Positions 34,552 through 46,600 of a stretch of 51,336 bases of DNA are shown piece after piece. The translations under genes and the position numbers were made by a program. Below the pieces are notes generated by a model. It saw nothing but the letters and a program-made list of their open reading frames with translations. It searched no databases and had not been told where the DNA came from. Origin of the DNA: an uncultured Bacteroidales bacterium (GTDB lineage: Bacteria; Bacteroidota; Bacteroidia; Bacteroidales; UBA932); contig CANRID010000015.1 in NCBI GenBank assembly GCA_947630665.1, forward strand, positions 1 to 51,336, given 5' to 3'. Numbering within the stretch: the first letter of the stretch is position 1; each line of letters begins with the position of its first letter.

Positions 34552-34693
34552 CACGCGGCGCCTCGGCATAATCCAAATTTCATTTGTCTTCTGCTCTCGG
34601 CTTGCTGTTTATTTTAATTTCATTACAAACACGCGGCGCCTCGGCATAATACAAACTTCATTTGTCTTCTGCTCTCGGCTTGCTGTTTATTTT
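34530..34693. repeat. 78-bp tandem duplication spanning the mtgA 3' end
   Basis: Copies at 34530-34607 and 34608-34685 are identical except for two bases, in the ATCCAAATTT versus ATACAAACTT part. TTTATTTT occurs at the start of each copy and again at 34686-34693, as expected if an 8-bp direct repeat mediated the duplication. The right copy holds the last codons and stop of mtgA (minus strand), and the left copy is a non-coding duplicate of them. Confidence 0.93.
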
Positions 34694-35383
34694 CATCCAG
34701 TCGGGATAAGGAAGCGTCCGCATGATTTTTTCTATATCGTCGGCCCGACGGTTCATGTAAGCGGTCGGGGCATTCGCCTTACGTTTGAGCGGATTGGGAA
34801 GCGAAGCGGCGATCAGGGCGGACTGCCGGGCGGTCAACTTAGAGGCACGCGTACTGAAAAGCCTCTCGGCCGCCGCCTCCGCGCCATAGATTCCCCGTCC
34901 CATTTCCGCCACGTTCAGATACACTTCCAAAATACGCTCCTTCCCCCATATCGTCTCGATAAGCAACGTAAAATAAGCCTCCATCCCTTTTCTGAACCAG
35001 CTCCGGCCGGGATACAGAAATACATTTTTGGCCGTCTGCTGGGAAATAGTACTCGCGCCCCTTAATTTTTTCCCTTTTTTTTGCGCATCGAGGGCATTGT
35101 CGATTTCTATCCAGTCGAAGCCGTTGTGGTCCGCGAACCGGTTATCTTCCCCGGCGATAACCGCCCGGGCGATATAAGGCGACATTTCGGAGAGGGGCTT
35201 CCAGGTTTTATAGGTTCTATACGTTGTATCGGAAAAATTCTCGATGCTCCGGATCGCCATCAAAGGGGTATAATAAACCGGCACCCATTTAAGGAGCAAT
35301 ACCCACAAGACAGTAAACAACACAAACCCCGTCGGGATATAAAAAAACAAGATTCTCAGAAACTTTTTGCCCCGTCTGCGCAT
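34658..35383 (-). CDS. mtgA: Monofunctional biosynthetic peptidoglycan transglycosylase
   Basis: MtgA polymerises lipid II into glycan strands at the inner membrane. The 241-residue protein (from MRRRGKKFLR) has one N-terminal membrane helix (about 10-28). The GT51 motifs are AVIAGEDNRFADHNGFDW, with the catalytic Glu, and RGASTISQQTAKNVFL. GKERILEVYLNVAEMGRGIYG follows. There is no transpeptidase domain. The frame is open 60 codons further up, but a TATCTTTG promoter element lies at 35409-35416. The last ten codons and stop were tandemly duplicated downstream. Confidence 0.94.
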   Translation of the reverse strand: MRRRGKKFLRILFFYIPTGFVLFTVLWVLLLKWVPVYYTPLMAIRSIENFSDTTYRTYKTWKPLSEMSPYIARAVIAGEDNRFADHNGFDWIEIDNALDAQKKGKKLRGASTISQQTAKNVFLYPGRSWFRKGMEAYFTLLIETIWGKERILEVYLNVAEMGRGIYGAEAAAERLFSTRASKLTARQSALIAASLPNPLKRKANAPTAYMNRRADDIEKIMRTLPYPDWMKINSKPRAEDK

Positions 35384-35400
35384 CTTAGGAAAAAATAGAA

Positions 35401-35416
35401 TATCTTTGCAAAGATA
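35401..35416. promoter_or_regulatory. Palindromic divergent promoter for mtgA and the M28 peptidase
   Basis: TATCTTTGCAAAGATA is a perfect palindrome in which both strands carry TATCTTTG, a TAnnTTTG match. The plus-strand copy serves the M28 gene (ATG at 35436) and the minus-strand copy serves mtgA (ATG at 35383). The two -7 boxes abut, so polymerases could not occupy both at once. Confidence 0.7.
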
Positions 35417-35435
35417 GAAAACAATACCACTCTCA

Positions 35436-36395
35436 ATGAGCTCCAGCAGACTTTTTTCCATTTTAACCTGCATATTATCCTGTCTTTTACATAGTTTTCC
35501 CTTATCCGGACAAGCACCGGCTCCCAGACCGTACGACCAGCTGATACAACCCCGGGAACACAAGCGTTATGTGGAATACCTGACCCATCCCTTAGCGGAA
35601 GGAAGGGCTACCGGAACCCAGGGCAGCGAATTAGTGCGCCGAATGATCGCCCGGAAATTCGAAGAGTTCGGTCTGCAAAAATACCGGGACAGCTATACGC
35701 AAAGTTTCAAAACAGATTCCGTAGTGGCCCGCAACATAGTGGGAGTCATTCCCGCCAAATATCCCAGCGAAGAATATGTAATCGTAGGCGCCCATTACGA
35801 TCATCTCGGTATTCTCGACAATAAATTCTATCCGGGAGCCGACAACAACGCTTCCGGAGTCGCCTCGCTCCTGAATTTGGCCAGGACTTTCGGGCAGATG
35901 AGAATAAACCGCTATCCGTTCAGCAGGAATATCATTTTCGTAGCGTTCGATGCCAACGAATTAGATATGAAAGGATCCGAATATTTTGTAGAGAACATGA
36001 ACCTGAATCCCCGGCAAATCGTCTGCATGATCAATATAGACCAGATAGGATGTACGTTTTCCCCTCCCGGCAAAGACACCAACTATGTAATGGTATTGGG
36101 GAAAGAGAAATTGAGAAAAATAGACTCTTCCAAAATCGACCGGGCCAACACAAAGACAGGCACCGGATTGGTAATCGATTATACGTTTTATAACAGTCCG
36201 GATTTTTATAAAATCTTTTACAGGCTGTCCGACCATTATTCTTTTGCCAAAAAGGGAATACCGGCCGTGCTGTTCACTTCCGGCATCACTGACCGCACCT
36301 ATAAGGTTACCGATCTGGAAGCGTCTATCTGTTACCCGGTACTTACCGCCCGTACCCGGCTCATTTATCATTTCATCTGCGAATTAGTCAGATAG
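35436..36395 (+). CDS. Secreted M28-family zinc aminopeptidase
   Basis: The 319-residue protein has a signal peptide (SILTCILSCLLHSFPLSG). The M28 metal and catalytic residues are visible in order: VGAHYDHLG (His), GADNNASGVAS (Asp), FDANELDMKGSEYF (Glu), MINIDQIG (Asp) and LSDHYSFAKKGIPAVLF (His). It should remove N-terminal residues from peptides in the periplasm or outside. It shares a bidirectional promoter with mtgA. Confidence 0.92.
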   Translation: MSSSRLFSILTCILSCLLHSFPLSGQAPAPRPYDQLIQPREHKRYVEYLTHPLAEGRATGTQGSELVRRMIARKFEEFGLQKYRDSYTQSFKTDSVVARNIVGVIPAKYPSEEYVIVGAHYDHLGILDNKFYPGADNNASGVASLLNLARTFGQMRINRYPFSRNIIFVAFDANELDMKGSEYFVENMNLNPRQIVCMINIDQIGCTFSPPGKDTNYVMVLGKEKLRKIDSSKIDRANTKTGTGLVIDYTFYNSPDFYKIFYRLSDHYSFAKKGIPAVLFTSGITDRTYKVTDLEASICYPVLTARTRLIYHFICELVR

Positions 36396-36415
36396 AACGG
36401 CGGTGCGGATCCTTT

Positions 36416-37696
<1,281 letters not shown>

Positions 37697-37721
37697 TTAG
37701 TAAAACGAATTATCATAACAC

Positions 37722-37753
37722 GCCCGCCGGCTTCCGAGACCGCCGGACCGGGC
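37722..37753 (-). promoter_or_regulatory. GC-rich hairpin in the eno leader
   Basis: On the minus strand GCCCG and CCGGC (split by a GT bulge) pair with GCCGG and CGGGC around a 10-nt loop, about 30 bp before the eno ATG. No U run follows, so it is more likely a leader structure than a terminator. Confidence 0.35.
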
Positions 37754-37871
37754 TTAAAATTTCCATAAATATAAACAAATATCCCGGATGATGGTTGCTT
37801 TTTATAATTGCCCAAAATATTAGTATATTTATGGCTTGATTTTTCCGAACCTTTTTAAGAACAGTCGCCTT

Positions 37872-39398
37872 ATGAAATTTTTTAACCAAACCATTATCTT
37901 ACTTATCATTACAGGACTTTTCAATTTTATGTGCGCCGGCCGTTGCAACGCACAGGCTTCCGGAGGCATCCGGATCGTGCAGGGAGGGAGAGACACCGTC
38001 CGCACTTCGGAACATACGATCATCGGCACCGTGGCTCCGGGAAGCAGCGTAACGATAAACGGACAACCCGTCAAAGTATATAAGACGGGCAGCTTCGGAT
38101 ATAAATCCCATTTGCAAAACGGATACAATTCCATAGCCATCGAATGTACAGACAACAACGGCGGCATACAGACAAAAAATCTCCGGATTTATTACGATCC
38201 GTCTGTAAGCCAGAGACCGACCCGTCCGGAGGCCGGGCCGTCCGCAATAAAAGACACATCCTTGATAATCAAGACTCTCCCCGGATCCTATCTCAATTAT
38301 GGAAACGGCTCGGACCGCTTGGGGGGTGCCAAAATCAATTTTTTGGATAAGGATATCCTGCTGAAAGTGACGGGAGCAAGCGATAACCTGTACCGCATCC
38401 GGCTTTCCGACAACCGGTATGCCTTCATTCCCAAAGAATGCGCGGAACGGGTGACGGAAGAGGCACAAATATCCATGGCTCCATGTCTTTCCGGGTCGTG
38501 GAGCGTCAGCAATACCGGAAAAGGAACCGACAGGGTATCCGTTTCTTTGGAAACACGGAAACCTTATATCGTGCGGGAAGAAACGCAGCCCCACCGTTTA
38601 GTGCTGGATCTTTACGGAGTGCAATGCAATTCCAACTGGATCACGCAATATCCCGGATTGGAATCGATCCGGGACGTACAGTTCGAACAAACGGACTCGG
38701 ACGTACTGCGGATCATCATCCATCTGAAACATAAGACTTCATGGGGATATGCCGTGAAGTATGAAGGCAACCATCTGATAGTGGATATCCGGCACCTGCC
38801 GGAAAAATTCTCTCTCAGCAAACTGACCATCGGAGTGGATGCGGGACACGGCGGAAGCAGCAGCGGAGCTGTCAGTCCGGCAGGCTATAAAGAGAAAGAC
38901 CAGACCCTTGCCATGGCGTATATCCTGACAAAAATGCTGCAGAGCAAAGGGGCCCGCACCGTCATGAGCCGGACAGACGATTCGGACGTCTCCATGGCGC
39001 AAAGAAAAGAGATCTTCAAGGAAAACGGGATAGATCTGCTCGTATCCATTCACTGCAATGCCGGCGGAGACCCTCTCACTACGGGAGGCACCAGTACGTA
39101 TTATAAACACTGGACCTATCGGGAGCTTGCAAACTCCATTCTGCAAAATCTCCTGAAAATCGAAGGTGTGAAATGTTTCGGGATGGTGGGGAACTTCAAT
39201 TTTTCACTCAACGCTCCTACCGAATATCCTTCCGTATTGGTGGAAACCCTGTTCATGTCCAACCTTTGGGACGAAGAACATATCACCGACGAACATTTCC
39301 AGGAAAAATTAATGAAAAAAGTGGTGAAAGGTTTGGAAGATTATCTGAAACTTTGCACGAAAGTTGAAAGGAAACATTCAGGTCCCGACGGGTTCTGA
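37872..39398 (+). CDS. N-acetylmuramoyl-L-alanine amidase with AMIN-like domain
   Basis: The 508-residue protein (from MKFFNQTIILL) cuts the bond between MurNAc and the stem peptide. A signal peptide ends near CNAQ. A beta-rich region, a possible SH3-like part (LKVTGASDNLYRIRLSDN) and an AMIN-like part (VSVSLETRKPYIVREETQ, YAVKYEGNHLIVDIRHLPE) follow. The Amidase_3 domain begins at about residue 312. Zinc and catalytic residues appear in GVDAGHGG, GYKEKDQTLAM, LVSIHCNAGG and LVETLFMSN. The frame is open 12 codons further up, but this start gives a normal signal peptide. Confidence 0.92.
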   Translation: MKFFNQTIILLIITGLFNFMCAGRCNAQASGGIRIVQGGRDTVRTSEHTIIGTVAPGSSVTINGQPVKVYKTGSFGYKSHLQNGYNSIAIECTDNNGGIQTKNLRIYYDPSVSQRPTRPEAGPSAIKDTSLIIKTLPGSYLNYGNGSDRLGGAKINFLDKDILLKVTGASDNLYRIRLSDNRYAFIPKECAERVTEEAQISMAPCLSGSWSVSNTGKGTDRVSVSLETRKPYIVREETQPHRLVLDLYGVQCNSNWITQYPGLESIRDVQFEQTDSDVLRIIIHLKHKTSWGYAVKYEGNHLIVDIRHLPEKFSLSKLTIGVDAGHGGSSSGAVSPAGYKEKDQTLAMAYILTKMLQSKGARTVMSRTDDSDVSMAQRKEIFKENGIDLLVSIHCNAGGDPLTTGGTSTYYKHWTYRELANSILQNLLKIEGVKCFGMVGNFNFSLNAPTEYPSVLVETLFMSNLWDEEHITDEHFQEKLMKKVVKGLEDYLKLCTKVERKHSGPDGF

Positions 39399-39403
39399 AA
39401 AAC

Positions 39404-39422
39404 TTCCGCCAGGCAGGCGGAA
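39404..39422. promoter_or_regulatory. Hairpin between the amidase gene and uvrB
   Basis: TTCCGCC and GGCGGAA form a perfect 7-bp stem with a 5-nt loop, just after the amidase stop. No T run follows on the plus strand; GTTTTTC follows on the minus strand, so as a terminator it would face the other way. Confidence 0.3.
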
Positions 39423-39479
39423 AATCCGGACCGGTTTGCGGAATCGATGCGCAAACAAACTATATAAGAAGCATTTACA

Positions 39480-41483
39480 ATGGATTTCAGACTCCAATCA
39501 CCCTATAAGCCTACGGGAGACCAGCCGGGGGCTATCGAGGGCCTGACGGATGCTATCCGCTCGGGCACCGATGCCGTGACCCTGCTGGGCGTAACCGGTT
39601 CCGGAAAGACTTTCACCATGGCCAACGTAATCGAGAGACTGAACCGTCCGGCCTTAGTGTTGAGCCATAATAAAACGCTGGCGGCCCAGTTATACGGAGA
39701 ATTCAAATCTTTTTTTCCCGACAACGCCGTCGAATACTTCGTCTCCTATTACGACTATTATCAGCCGGAAGCCTATCTTCCGGTAACGGATACATACATC
39801 GAAAAGGATTTGAGTATCAACGATGAAATAGAAAAACTCCGGCTCAGTTGTTCCAGCGCCCTGCTGTCGGGAAGAAGAGATGTAATCGTCGTATCGAGCG
39901 TCTCCTGCCTTTACGGTATCGGGAATCCCGCCGATTTTCATGCCAATACCATCACCCTCAAAACGGGGGAAGCCGTCAGCCGTACCAAATTCCTGTACCG
40001 GTTAGTAGAAAGCCTGTATTCCCGAAACGATGTGGAATTCAAACGCGGCACGTTCCGGGTAAAAGGAGATACGGTGGATATTTACTTAGCTTACGGAGAC
40101 AAAGGATGCCGGGTAGTGTTTTTCGGGGACTGTATAGAGGAAATCGAGATATTCGACCCGGTCAGCAGAGCCTCTTTGGAATTTCCCGAGGAAATCTCCA
40201 TTTATCCCGCCAATATTTTCGTTACCACCAAAGAACGGACCAAATCGGCCGTACGCAGTATCCAGGACGACCTGATGCTGCAATATAATTATCTGAACGA
40301 AATAGGAAAATATACGGAAGCCAAGCGGTTGAAGCAGCGCGTCGAATACGATCTGGAAATGATCAAGGAGCTGGGCTATTGCTCCGGAATCGAAAACTAT
40401 TCCCGGTATTTCGACGGCCGTTCAGCCGGGATGCGGCCTTTCTGTCTGCTGGATTATTTTCCGAAGGACTATATAACGTTCATAGACGAAAGCCACGTTA
40501 CCATTCCGCAAATCCGGGCCATGTACGGGGGAGACCGTTCCCGCAAGGAAACTCTCATCGAATACGGGTTCCGTCTGCCGGCCGCAGCGGATAACCGTCC
40601 GCTCAAGTTCGACGAATTCGAAGCCCTTTCCCGCCAGACGGTATTCGTAAGCGCCACCCCCGCACCGTACGAGTTGGAAAAATCGGGAGGTCTGATCGTC
40701 GAACAGGTGGTAAGGCCTACCGGACTTCTCGAACCTCCTATAGAAGTGCGTCCGACCAAGAACCAGATAGACGATCTGATGGAGGAAATACAGCTCCGCA
40801 CCGAAAAGGATGAACGGGTACTGGTAACCACCCTTACCAAGCGGATGGCGGAAGAATTGGACAAATATATGCAGAAGATGGATATCCGGTGCCGGTATAT
40901 TCACTCGGACGTGGATACGCTGGAACGGATAGAAATCATAGAGGATTTCCAGGCAGGAAGGTTCGATGTGCTGATAGGGGTCAATCTTCTCCGGGAAGGA
41001 TTAGATTTGCCCCAGGTATCTTTGGTCGCCATCTTGGATGCGGATAAGGAAGGATTCCTGCGTTCCGAGACCGCCCTCACCCAGACCGCCGGCAGAGCGG
41101 CCCGGAATATCAACGGATTGGTAATCATGTATGCGGACACCATTACCCGTTCCATGAGAAATACGATCGATGAAACCAACCGGCGGCGGAAAAAACAACA
41201 GGAATACAATACGGCCAACAATATCGTTCCCACCCAGATAGCCAAACAGGAGCGGAATGTCTTGGGACGGGCTTCTAAAGAAGAGTTGCCGGAAAAGACC
41301 TCCGCCGCCTGTCTGCTGGAAGATCCGGTAATCCATAAAATGGACAAGGCACAATTGCAAAAATCCGTGGAAAGCGCCCGCAGGCAAATGGAAAAAGCGG
41401 CCGCGGAACTGGATTTCCTGCAGGCCGCCAGATTCAGGGATGAAATGAACGCCCTGCGGAAAATACTGGATACGAAAAAATAA
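39480..41483 (+). CDS. uvrB: UvrABC excision repair helicase subunit B
   Basis: UvrB receives damaged DNA from UvrA and loads UvrC. The 667-residue protein has Walker A GVTGSGKTFTMANV near residue 37, the beta-hairpin region YYDYYQPEAYLP, the DEAD-box-like FIDESHV, helicase motifs such as LLREGLDLPQVSLVAILDAD, and QTAGRAARN. A C-terminal UVR domain (AELDFLQAARFRDEM) binds UvrA or UvrC. It heads a tight co-directional run with an RSH gene and uvrA. Confidence 0.98.
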   Translation: MDFRLQSPYKPTGDQPGAIEGLTDAIRSGTDAVTLLGVTGSGKTFTMANVIERLNRPALVLSHNKTLAAQLYGEFKSFFPDNAVEYFVSYYDYYQPEAYLPVTDTYIEKDLSINDEIEKLRLSCSSALLSGRRDVIVVSSVSCLYGIGNPADFHANTITLKTGEAVSRTKFLYRLVESLYSRNDVEFKRGTFRVKGDTVDIYLAYGDKGCRVVFFGDCIEEIEIFDPVSRASLEFPEEISIYPANIFVTTKERTKSAVRSIQDDLMLQYNYLNEIGKYTEAKRLKQRVEYDLEMIKELGYCSGIENYSRYFDGRSAGMRPFCLLDYFPKDYITFIDESHVTIPQIRAMYGGDRSRKETLIEYGFRLPAAADNRPLKFDEFEALSRQTVFVSATPAPYELEKSGGLIVEQVVRPTGLLEPPIEVRPTKNQIDDLMEEIQLRTEKDERVLVTTLTKRMAEELDKYMQKMDIRCRYIHSDVDTLERIEIIEDFQAGRFDVLIGVNLLREGLDLPQVSLVAILDADKEGFLRSETALTQTAGRAARNINGLVIMYADTITRSMRNTIDETNRRRKKQQEYNTANNIVPTQIAKQERNVLGRASKEELPEKTSAACLLEDPVIHKMDKAQLQKSVESARRQMEKAAAELDFLQAARFRDEMNALRKILDTKK

Positions 41484-41517
41484 ATTGATAAAACGAACCT
41501 GTCTCAAAATAAGGAAC

Positions 41518-43662
41518 ATGATACCGAAAAGACTGCAAAGCATCCTCGACAAATACCCCGCTCCGGAAAAAGAGCTGGTGGCGGGAGCTTACCAGATAGC
41601 CGAAGAGGCTTTAGAAGGAGAAACGAGAGGAAACGGTCATCCTTTTATAGAACATCCCTTGGGAGTAGCCTATATCGTGGCGGAAGAAATCGGACTCAGA
41701 TCCGACGCCATGGCAGCGGTATTCCTGCATGAAGCCTCGCGCAAACGGCCCGAGCTGTTGGAACAGATCCGCGAAAGCTATTCACCGGAAATCATGACCA
41801 TGGTAACCGGTCTGAATAACATATCGGGCATTACTCCCAAACAGACCAAATTGCAGGCGGAGATCTACCGCAAGCTGATCGTATCTTACTCCAAAGACCC
41901 CAGGGTTACACTCATAAAGCTCGCCGACCGTCTCGAAATCATGCGCAAATTAGATATCTTCTCTAAAAGCAGTATCATGCGCAAAGTGACGGAAACCATC
42001 ATGCTGTATGTTCCCCTGGCTCACCAATTAGGACTTTATAATCTCAAAAGCGAGCTGGAAGACCTGTATTTCCGGTATTCGGATACGGAACATTACCGGG
42101 CCATCACCAACAAGCTGAAAGCGACCGAAAACGACCGGAAAAAATTAGTCCGGGAGTTTATCCGTCCGTTAGAAAAGCAGCTCAGCGAAAAATACACCTA
42201 CAAGTTGAAAGTCCGGACCAAAACGGCTTATTCCATCTGGCGTAAAATGCAGAGACAGGGCGTTCCCTTCGAAGAGGTATATGACGTTTTCGCCATCCGG
42301 TTCATCGTGGATGCCCCTCCCGACAAAGAACACGATTATTGCTGGGATATCTACTCCATGGTAACCCAGGAATATCAGCCCGATACCAAGCGGCTCCGGG
42401 ACTGGCTTACCCAACCCAAACCTAACGGATATGAATCCCTCCATACGACCGTAACCAATAAGGAAGGAGTGCATATAGAGGTACAGATCCGTTCCGCCCG
42501 GATGGACGACATTGCGGAAAACGGCCACGCTTCCCATTGGTCTTATAAAGGGATTAAAAGCGTGCAGGGGCTGGACGAATGGCTGCAAAATGTAAAGGGA
42601 ATGCTCAACAGCGCCCGTACCGAGCCGTACACGGAAATCACGCCGGATCTGAACGAAATTTTCGTGTTTACCCCCTCGGGCGATATCCGGCAACTGCCCA
42701 AAGGCGCCTGTGTGCTGGATTTCGCATTTAATATCCATACCAATCTGGGAGTACATTGCTGCGGGGCGAAAGTAAACGGCAAAGTAGTGCCTATCCGGGA
42801 GGAATTGCACACCGGCGATGTGGTGGAGATTATGAGCAACAAGAATCAGAAGCCGTCGGCCGACTGGCTGAATATCGTCATTTCCTCCAAAGCCCGCAGC
42901 CGCATCAAGAACAAGCTCAAAGAAGAAGAAGGCAAACGAAGCGCCACGGGACGGGAACTGCTGGAGCGAAGAATGAAAAACTGGAAAATGGAATTGACGG
43001 ACGATGTGCTGGCGGATCTGACTAAGTATTTCAAGTTCAAGTCCATCGGCGAGCTGTGCATTGCCATCAGCGAAGAAGAAATCGACCTGCAGGATATTAA
43101 AAACCGTCTGACCTCCAAAGACGAATTCCAGGAAGACAAGGAGGAAATAAAAGGAGAAATTTCCAAAGGCCGTGCGGAAAAAACGGAAAGCACGCAGGAT
43201 TACTTGGTAATCAACAACAAGCTGAATAATATCGGCTTTAAAATGGCGAAATGCTGCAATCCCATATTCGGAGACGACGTATTCGGATTCGTATCCGCCG
43301 CAGGAGGGATTAAAATACACAGAATGTCCTGTCCCAACGCGGCCCGGCTGATAGAAAACTATCCGTACCGGATTCAGAAAGTGAAATGGAGACAGGTTTC
43401 CACGACCACCCAGTTCCAGGCTTCGCTTAAAATCATAGTGGAAGGGGAAATTTCCCTCGGACAACAGATAATCGAATGCGTCAATCAGCAGATGGCATCC
43501 ATCCGGGCGTTCAGCATAGAGGAACGAGGCAATAAAACCAAAGGGAACTTCAACGTAATGATGGACATATCGGTCAGCAACAACAGGAACCTGGACCGGG
43601 TGGTCTCGGCCATTAAAAAAGTAAAGGGCGTGGTAACCGTCCTGCGGATTTCGGGCAAATAG
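41518..43662 (+). CDS. RelA/SpoT-family (p)ppGpp synthetase with degenerate hydrolase motif
   Basis: The 714-residue protein (from MIPKRLQS, preceded by AAGGAAC) has the long RSH layout: HD domain, synthetase, TGS ([18 protein letters not shown]), helical region and C-terminal ACT. The synthetase motifs [20 protein letters not shown] and [22 protein letters not shown] are intact. In the hydrolase domain the expected HDxxED text is replaced by LHEASRK, although [14 protein letters not shown] remains. I infer it makes but does not degrade (p)ppGpp, as in RelA. It lies between uvrB and uvrA, 9 bp before the latter. Confidence 0.93.
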   Translation: MIPKRLQSILDKYPAPEKELVAGAYQIAEEALEGETRGNGHPFIEHPLGVAYIVAEEIGLRSDAMAAVFLHEASRKRPELLEQIRESYSPEIMTMVTGLNNISGITPKQTKLQAEIYRKLIVSYSKDPRVTLIKLADRLEIMRKLDIFSKSSIMRKVTETIMLYVPLAHQLGLYNLKSELEDLYFRYSDTEHYRAITNKLKATENDRKKLVREFIRPLEKQLSEKYTYKLKVRTKTAYSIWRKMQRQGVPFEEVYDVFAIRFIVDAPPDKEHDYCWDIYSMVTQEYQPDTKRLRDWLTQPKPNGYESLHTTVTNKEGVHIEVQIRSARMDDIAENGHASHWSYKGIKSVQGLDEWLQNVKGMLNSARTEPYTEITPDLNEIFVFTPSGDIRQLPKGACVLDFAFNIHTNLGVHCCGAKVNGKVVPIREELHTGDVVEIMSNKNQKPSADWLNIVISSKARSRIKNKLKEEEGKRSATGRELLERRMKNWKMELTDDVLADLTKYFKFKSIGELCIAISEEEIDLQDIKNRLTSKDEFQEDKEEIKGEISKGRAEKTESTQDYLVINNKLNNIGFKMAKCCNPIFGDDVFGFVSAAGGIKIHRMSCPNAARLIENYPYRIQKVKWRQVSTTTQFQASLKIIVEGEISLGQQIIECVNQQMASIRAFSIEERGNKTKGNFNVMMDISVSNNRNLDRVVSAIKKVKGVVTVLRISGK

Positions 43663-43671
43663 GCGGAAAAG

Positions 43672-46600
43672 ATGAAGACAGGAAAGGAAAAGGATATGGA
43701 TGAAAAGAATATAGGCGAAGAAAGGCAAAAGGACCGGGCGACCGGGGCCGGAAAAGGCCGCAAGACCAAACAGGCCGGAGAATATATCAGTATCGAGGGA
43801 GCTAAGGTAAATAATCTGAAAAATATTTCCCTGAAGATTCCCCGCAACAAGATAGTGGTGATCTCGGGCATATCCGGTTCGGGAAAGTCGTCCCTGGCAT
43901 TCGAGACTTTGTTCGCAGAAGGACAGCGCCGGTTTGCAGAGAGCCTTTCTTCATTCGCCCGGCAGTTTCTCGGGCGGATGAGCAAACCGGCAGTGGATAA
44001 AATCGAGGGGATTCCTCCCGCCATAGCCATCGAACAAAAAGTAAATACCCGGAATCCGCGTTCCACCGTAGGGACCAATACTGAAATTTACGATTATCTG
44101 CGGTTGTTGTACGCCAAAATAGGCCGGACGATTTCTCCGGTCAGCGGTACGGAAGTAAAAAGAGAGACCGTAGCGGATGTAACGGAATATGTCCGGGAGT
44201 TTATCGGGAAGATTAAATACGGAAAGGAGCAGGCGGAAGGAATCGTCTATATTCTTTCTCCTTTCGGGTGGGAAGAGGGCCAGAACCGCGTAGAGAAATT
44301 ATTGAATCTCAAAGAATCCGGTTACAGCCGGGTATATGTAGCACCGGCCCGCCCGGCAAAGGAACCGGAGAAAGAGGAAGTATCCGGTAAAACCGTCGGG
44401 GAAGTGGTACGGATAGACCGCATCCTGCAGGAGATAGAAAAGTACGGGGACAGGGAGGTGTTTCTGCTGATAGACCGGCTTACGGCCTCGCAGGAAGACG
44501 AAACGGCGGGGCTTTCCGATGGCCGTCGGGAAACGAATGATGCAAAAGCGGAGAATCCGACCGGGGCCATGACGGAGGAGGAGCTGGCGCGTCTTCAAGA
44601 TTCGGTGCAGACCGCTTTCGACCAGGGGAAAGGACATTTGACGGTAGGAACTTTGGTACGGGTCCCGACAGGAACGAAAGATACGGCAGGCCGGGAGGAA
44701 GTCTTCATGCGGGATTTTTCCAATGTCTTTGAAGCGGACGGCATGGTGTTCGAAGAGCCTACCGAACTGATGTTCAGTTATAATAATCCGCTGGGAGCCT
44801 GTCCCGCCTGCGGAGGATACGGAAATACCATAGGAATCGACGAGGATCTGGTGATACCCAACGGCTCCCTGTCCGTGTATGAAGGGGCGGTCGCGTGCTG
44901 GAGGGGGGAAACCATGGGGTATTATCTGAAAGAATTAATCTACAATGCCGCCAAATTCGATTTTCCTATTCACAGGCCTTATGCGGAGCTGACTAAGGAG
45001 CAGAAAAAACTTCTCTGGGACGGGAACCGGTATTTTACGGGAATCAACCGCTTTTTCGAGATGGTGGAAAGCATGAAATACAAGATTCAGTATAAATACC
45101 TGCTTTCCCGGTATTCGGGCAAAACCGTCTGCAAGGTTTGCGAAGGGAGCCGTCTGCGGAAGGAGACGAATTACGTGAAAATCGGCGGCAAGACCATCAC
45201 CGAGCTGATGGATATGAGCATCACCCGGCTGAGGGAGTTTTTCCAGCATCTGGAACTAAGGGATTACGAGCGGAAGATTGCCGCCCGGGCGATCAAAGAG
45301 ATAAGGGACCGGTTAGATTACATAGAAGCGGTGGGTTTGGGATACCTGACCCTGAACCGCCGGGCCAATACCCTGAGCGGAGGGGAAAGCCAGCGGATCA
45401 ATTTGGTCAGTTCGTTAGGCAACAGCTTAGTAGGGTCATTATATATCTTGGACGAACCGAGCATCGGGCTGCATCCCCGGGATACGCAGCGGCTGATCTC
45501 GGTCATTAAGAATCTGCGGGATTTAGGTAATACGGTAATAATCGTAGAGCATGACGAGGAAATTATCCGTTCCGCGGACGAGCTGATCGACATAGGTCCG
45601 TATGCCGGAGTCCACGGCGGGGAAATAGTGTTCCAGGGGAAAATCGGAGAAGGGAAGCCCGGGACCGGCTCCCTGACGATCGATTATCTGTCGGGATACA
45701 GAAAAATAGCGTCTCCCGGGAAAAAAAGAACATGGAAGTATGCCATAGAACTGGCCGGATGTATGGAGCACAATCTTAAAAATATCACGGTCCGTTTTCC
45801 TTTAGGCGTATTGACGGCGGTGACGGGGGTAAGCGGTTCCGGCAAGTCTTCGTTAGTGGGCGACATTCTTTATCCTGCGCTGGGCCGCCATTTCAACCAG
45901 TTCTCCGGGAAAGCGGGAGCCTTCAAAGAGTTGCGCGGCGACCTGAGCCGCATTACTTCCGTGGAATTCGTGGATCAGAATCCCATCGGGAAATCCTCCC
46001 GTTCCAATCCCGTCACCTATCTGAAGATTTACGACGACATCCGGAAAATTTTTTCGGAACAACCGTATGCCAAATTGAACGGATACGGCCATTCCCATTT
46101 TTCCTTCAATATCGATGGAGGACGGTGTCCGCAATGCTTGGGAGACGGTTTTATCACCATTCCCATGCAGTTTATGGCGGATGTGCAGATGGTGTGCGAA
46201 GAATGCGGCGGAAAGCGTTTCAAGCCGGATATCCTGGAAGTGAAATATCAGGGGAAAAATATCAATGACATATTGAATATGAGCGTGGAAGAAGCGATAG
46301 CGTTCTTCGGCTCGCAGAAAGAGGCGGCGGCCAAACGGGTGGCCCAGAAATTAAAGGTATTGGACGATGTGGGTTTATCTTATGTGCAATTGGGCCAGAA
46401 CAGCAGCAGTCTCAGCGGCGGAGAAAGCCAGCGCATCAAATTGGCGCAGTTTCTCAGCAAAGACGGGGGCGGAAAAAGCGGGGGGGCCGTGCGCGACGAA
46501 TCCATTCTGTTCATTTTCGACGAGCCTACGACCGGACTGCATTTTTACGATATCCAGAAATTGCTGAATGCTTTCAACGCGCTGATCGACCGGGGGCATT

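Noticed and set aside
35401-35416. Restriction or phage attachment site as an explanation for the palindrome
   Set aside because: Both halves match the promoter consensus and lie at the right distance from two divergent genes, which explains it better.
42169-43728. A 519-codon minus-strand frame opposite the RSH gene
   Set aside because: It mirrors the RSH coding sequence, has no recognisable motif, and the plus strand encodes a complete RSH protein.
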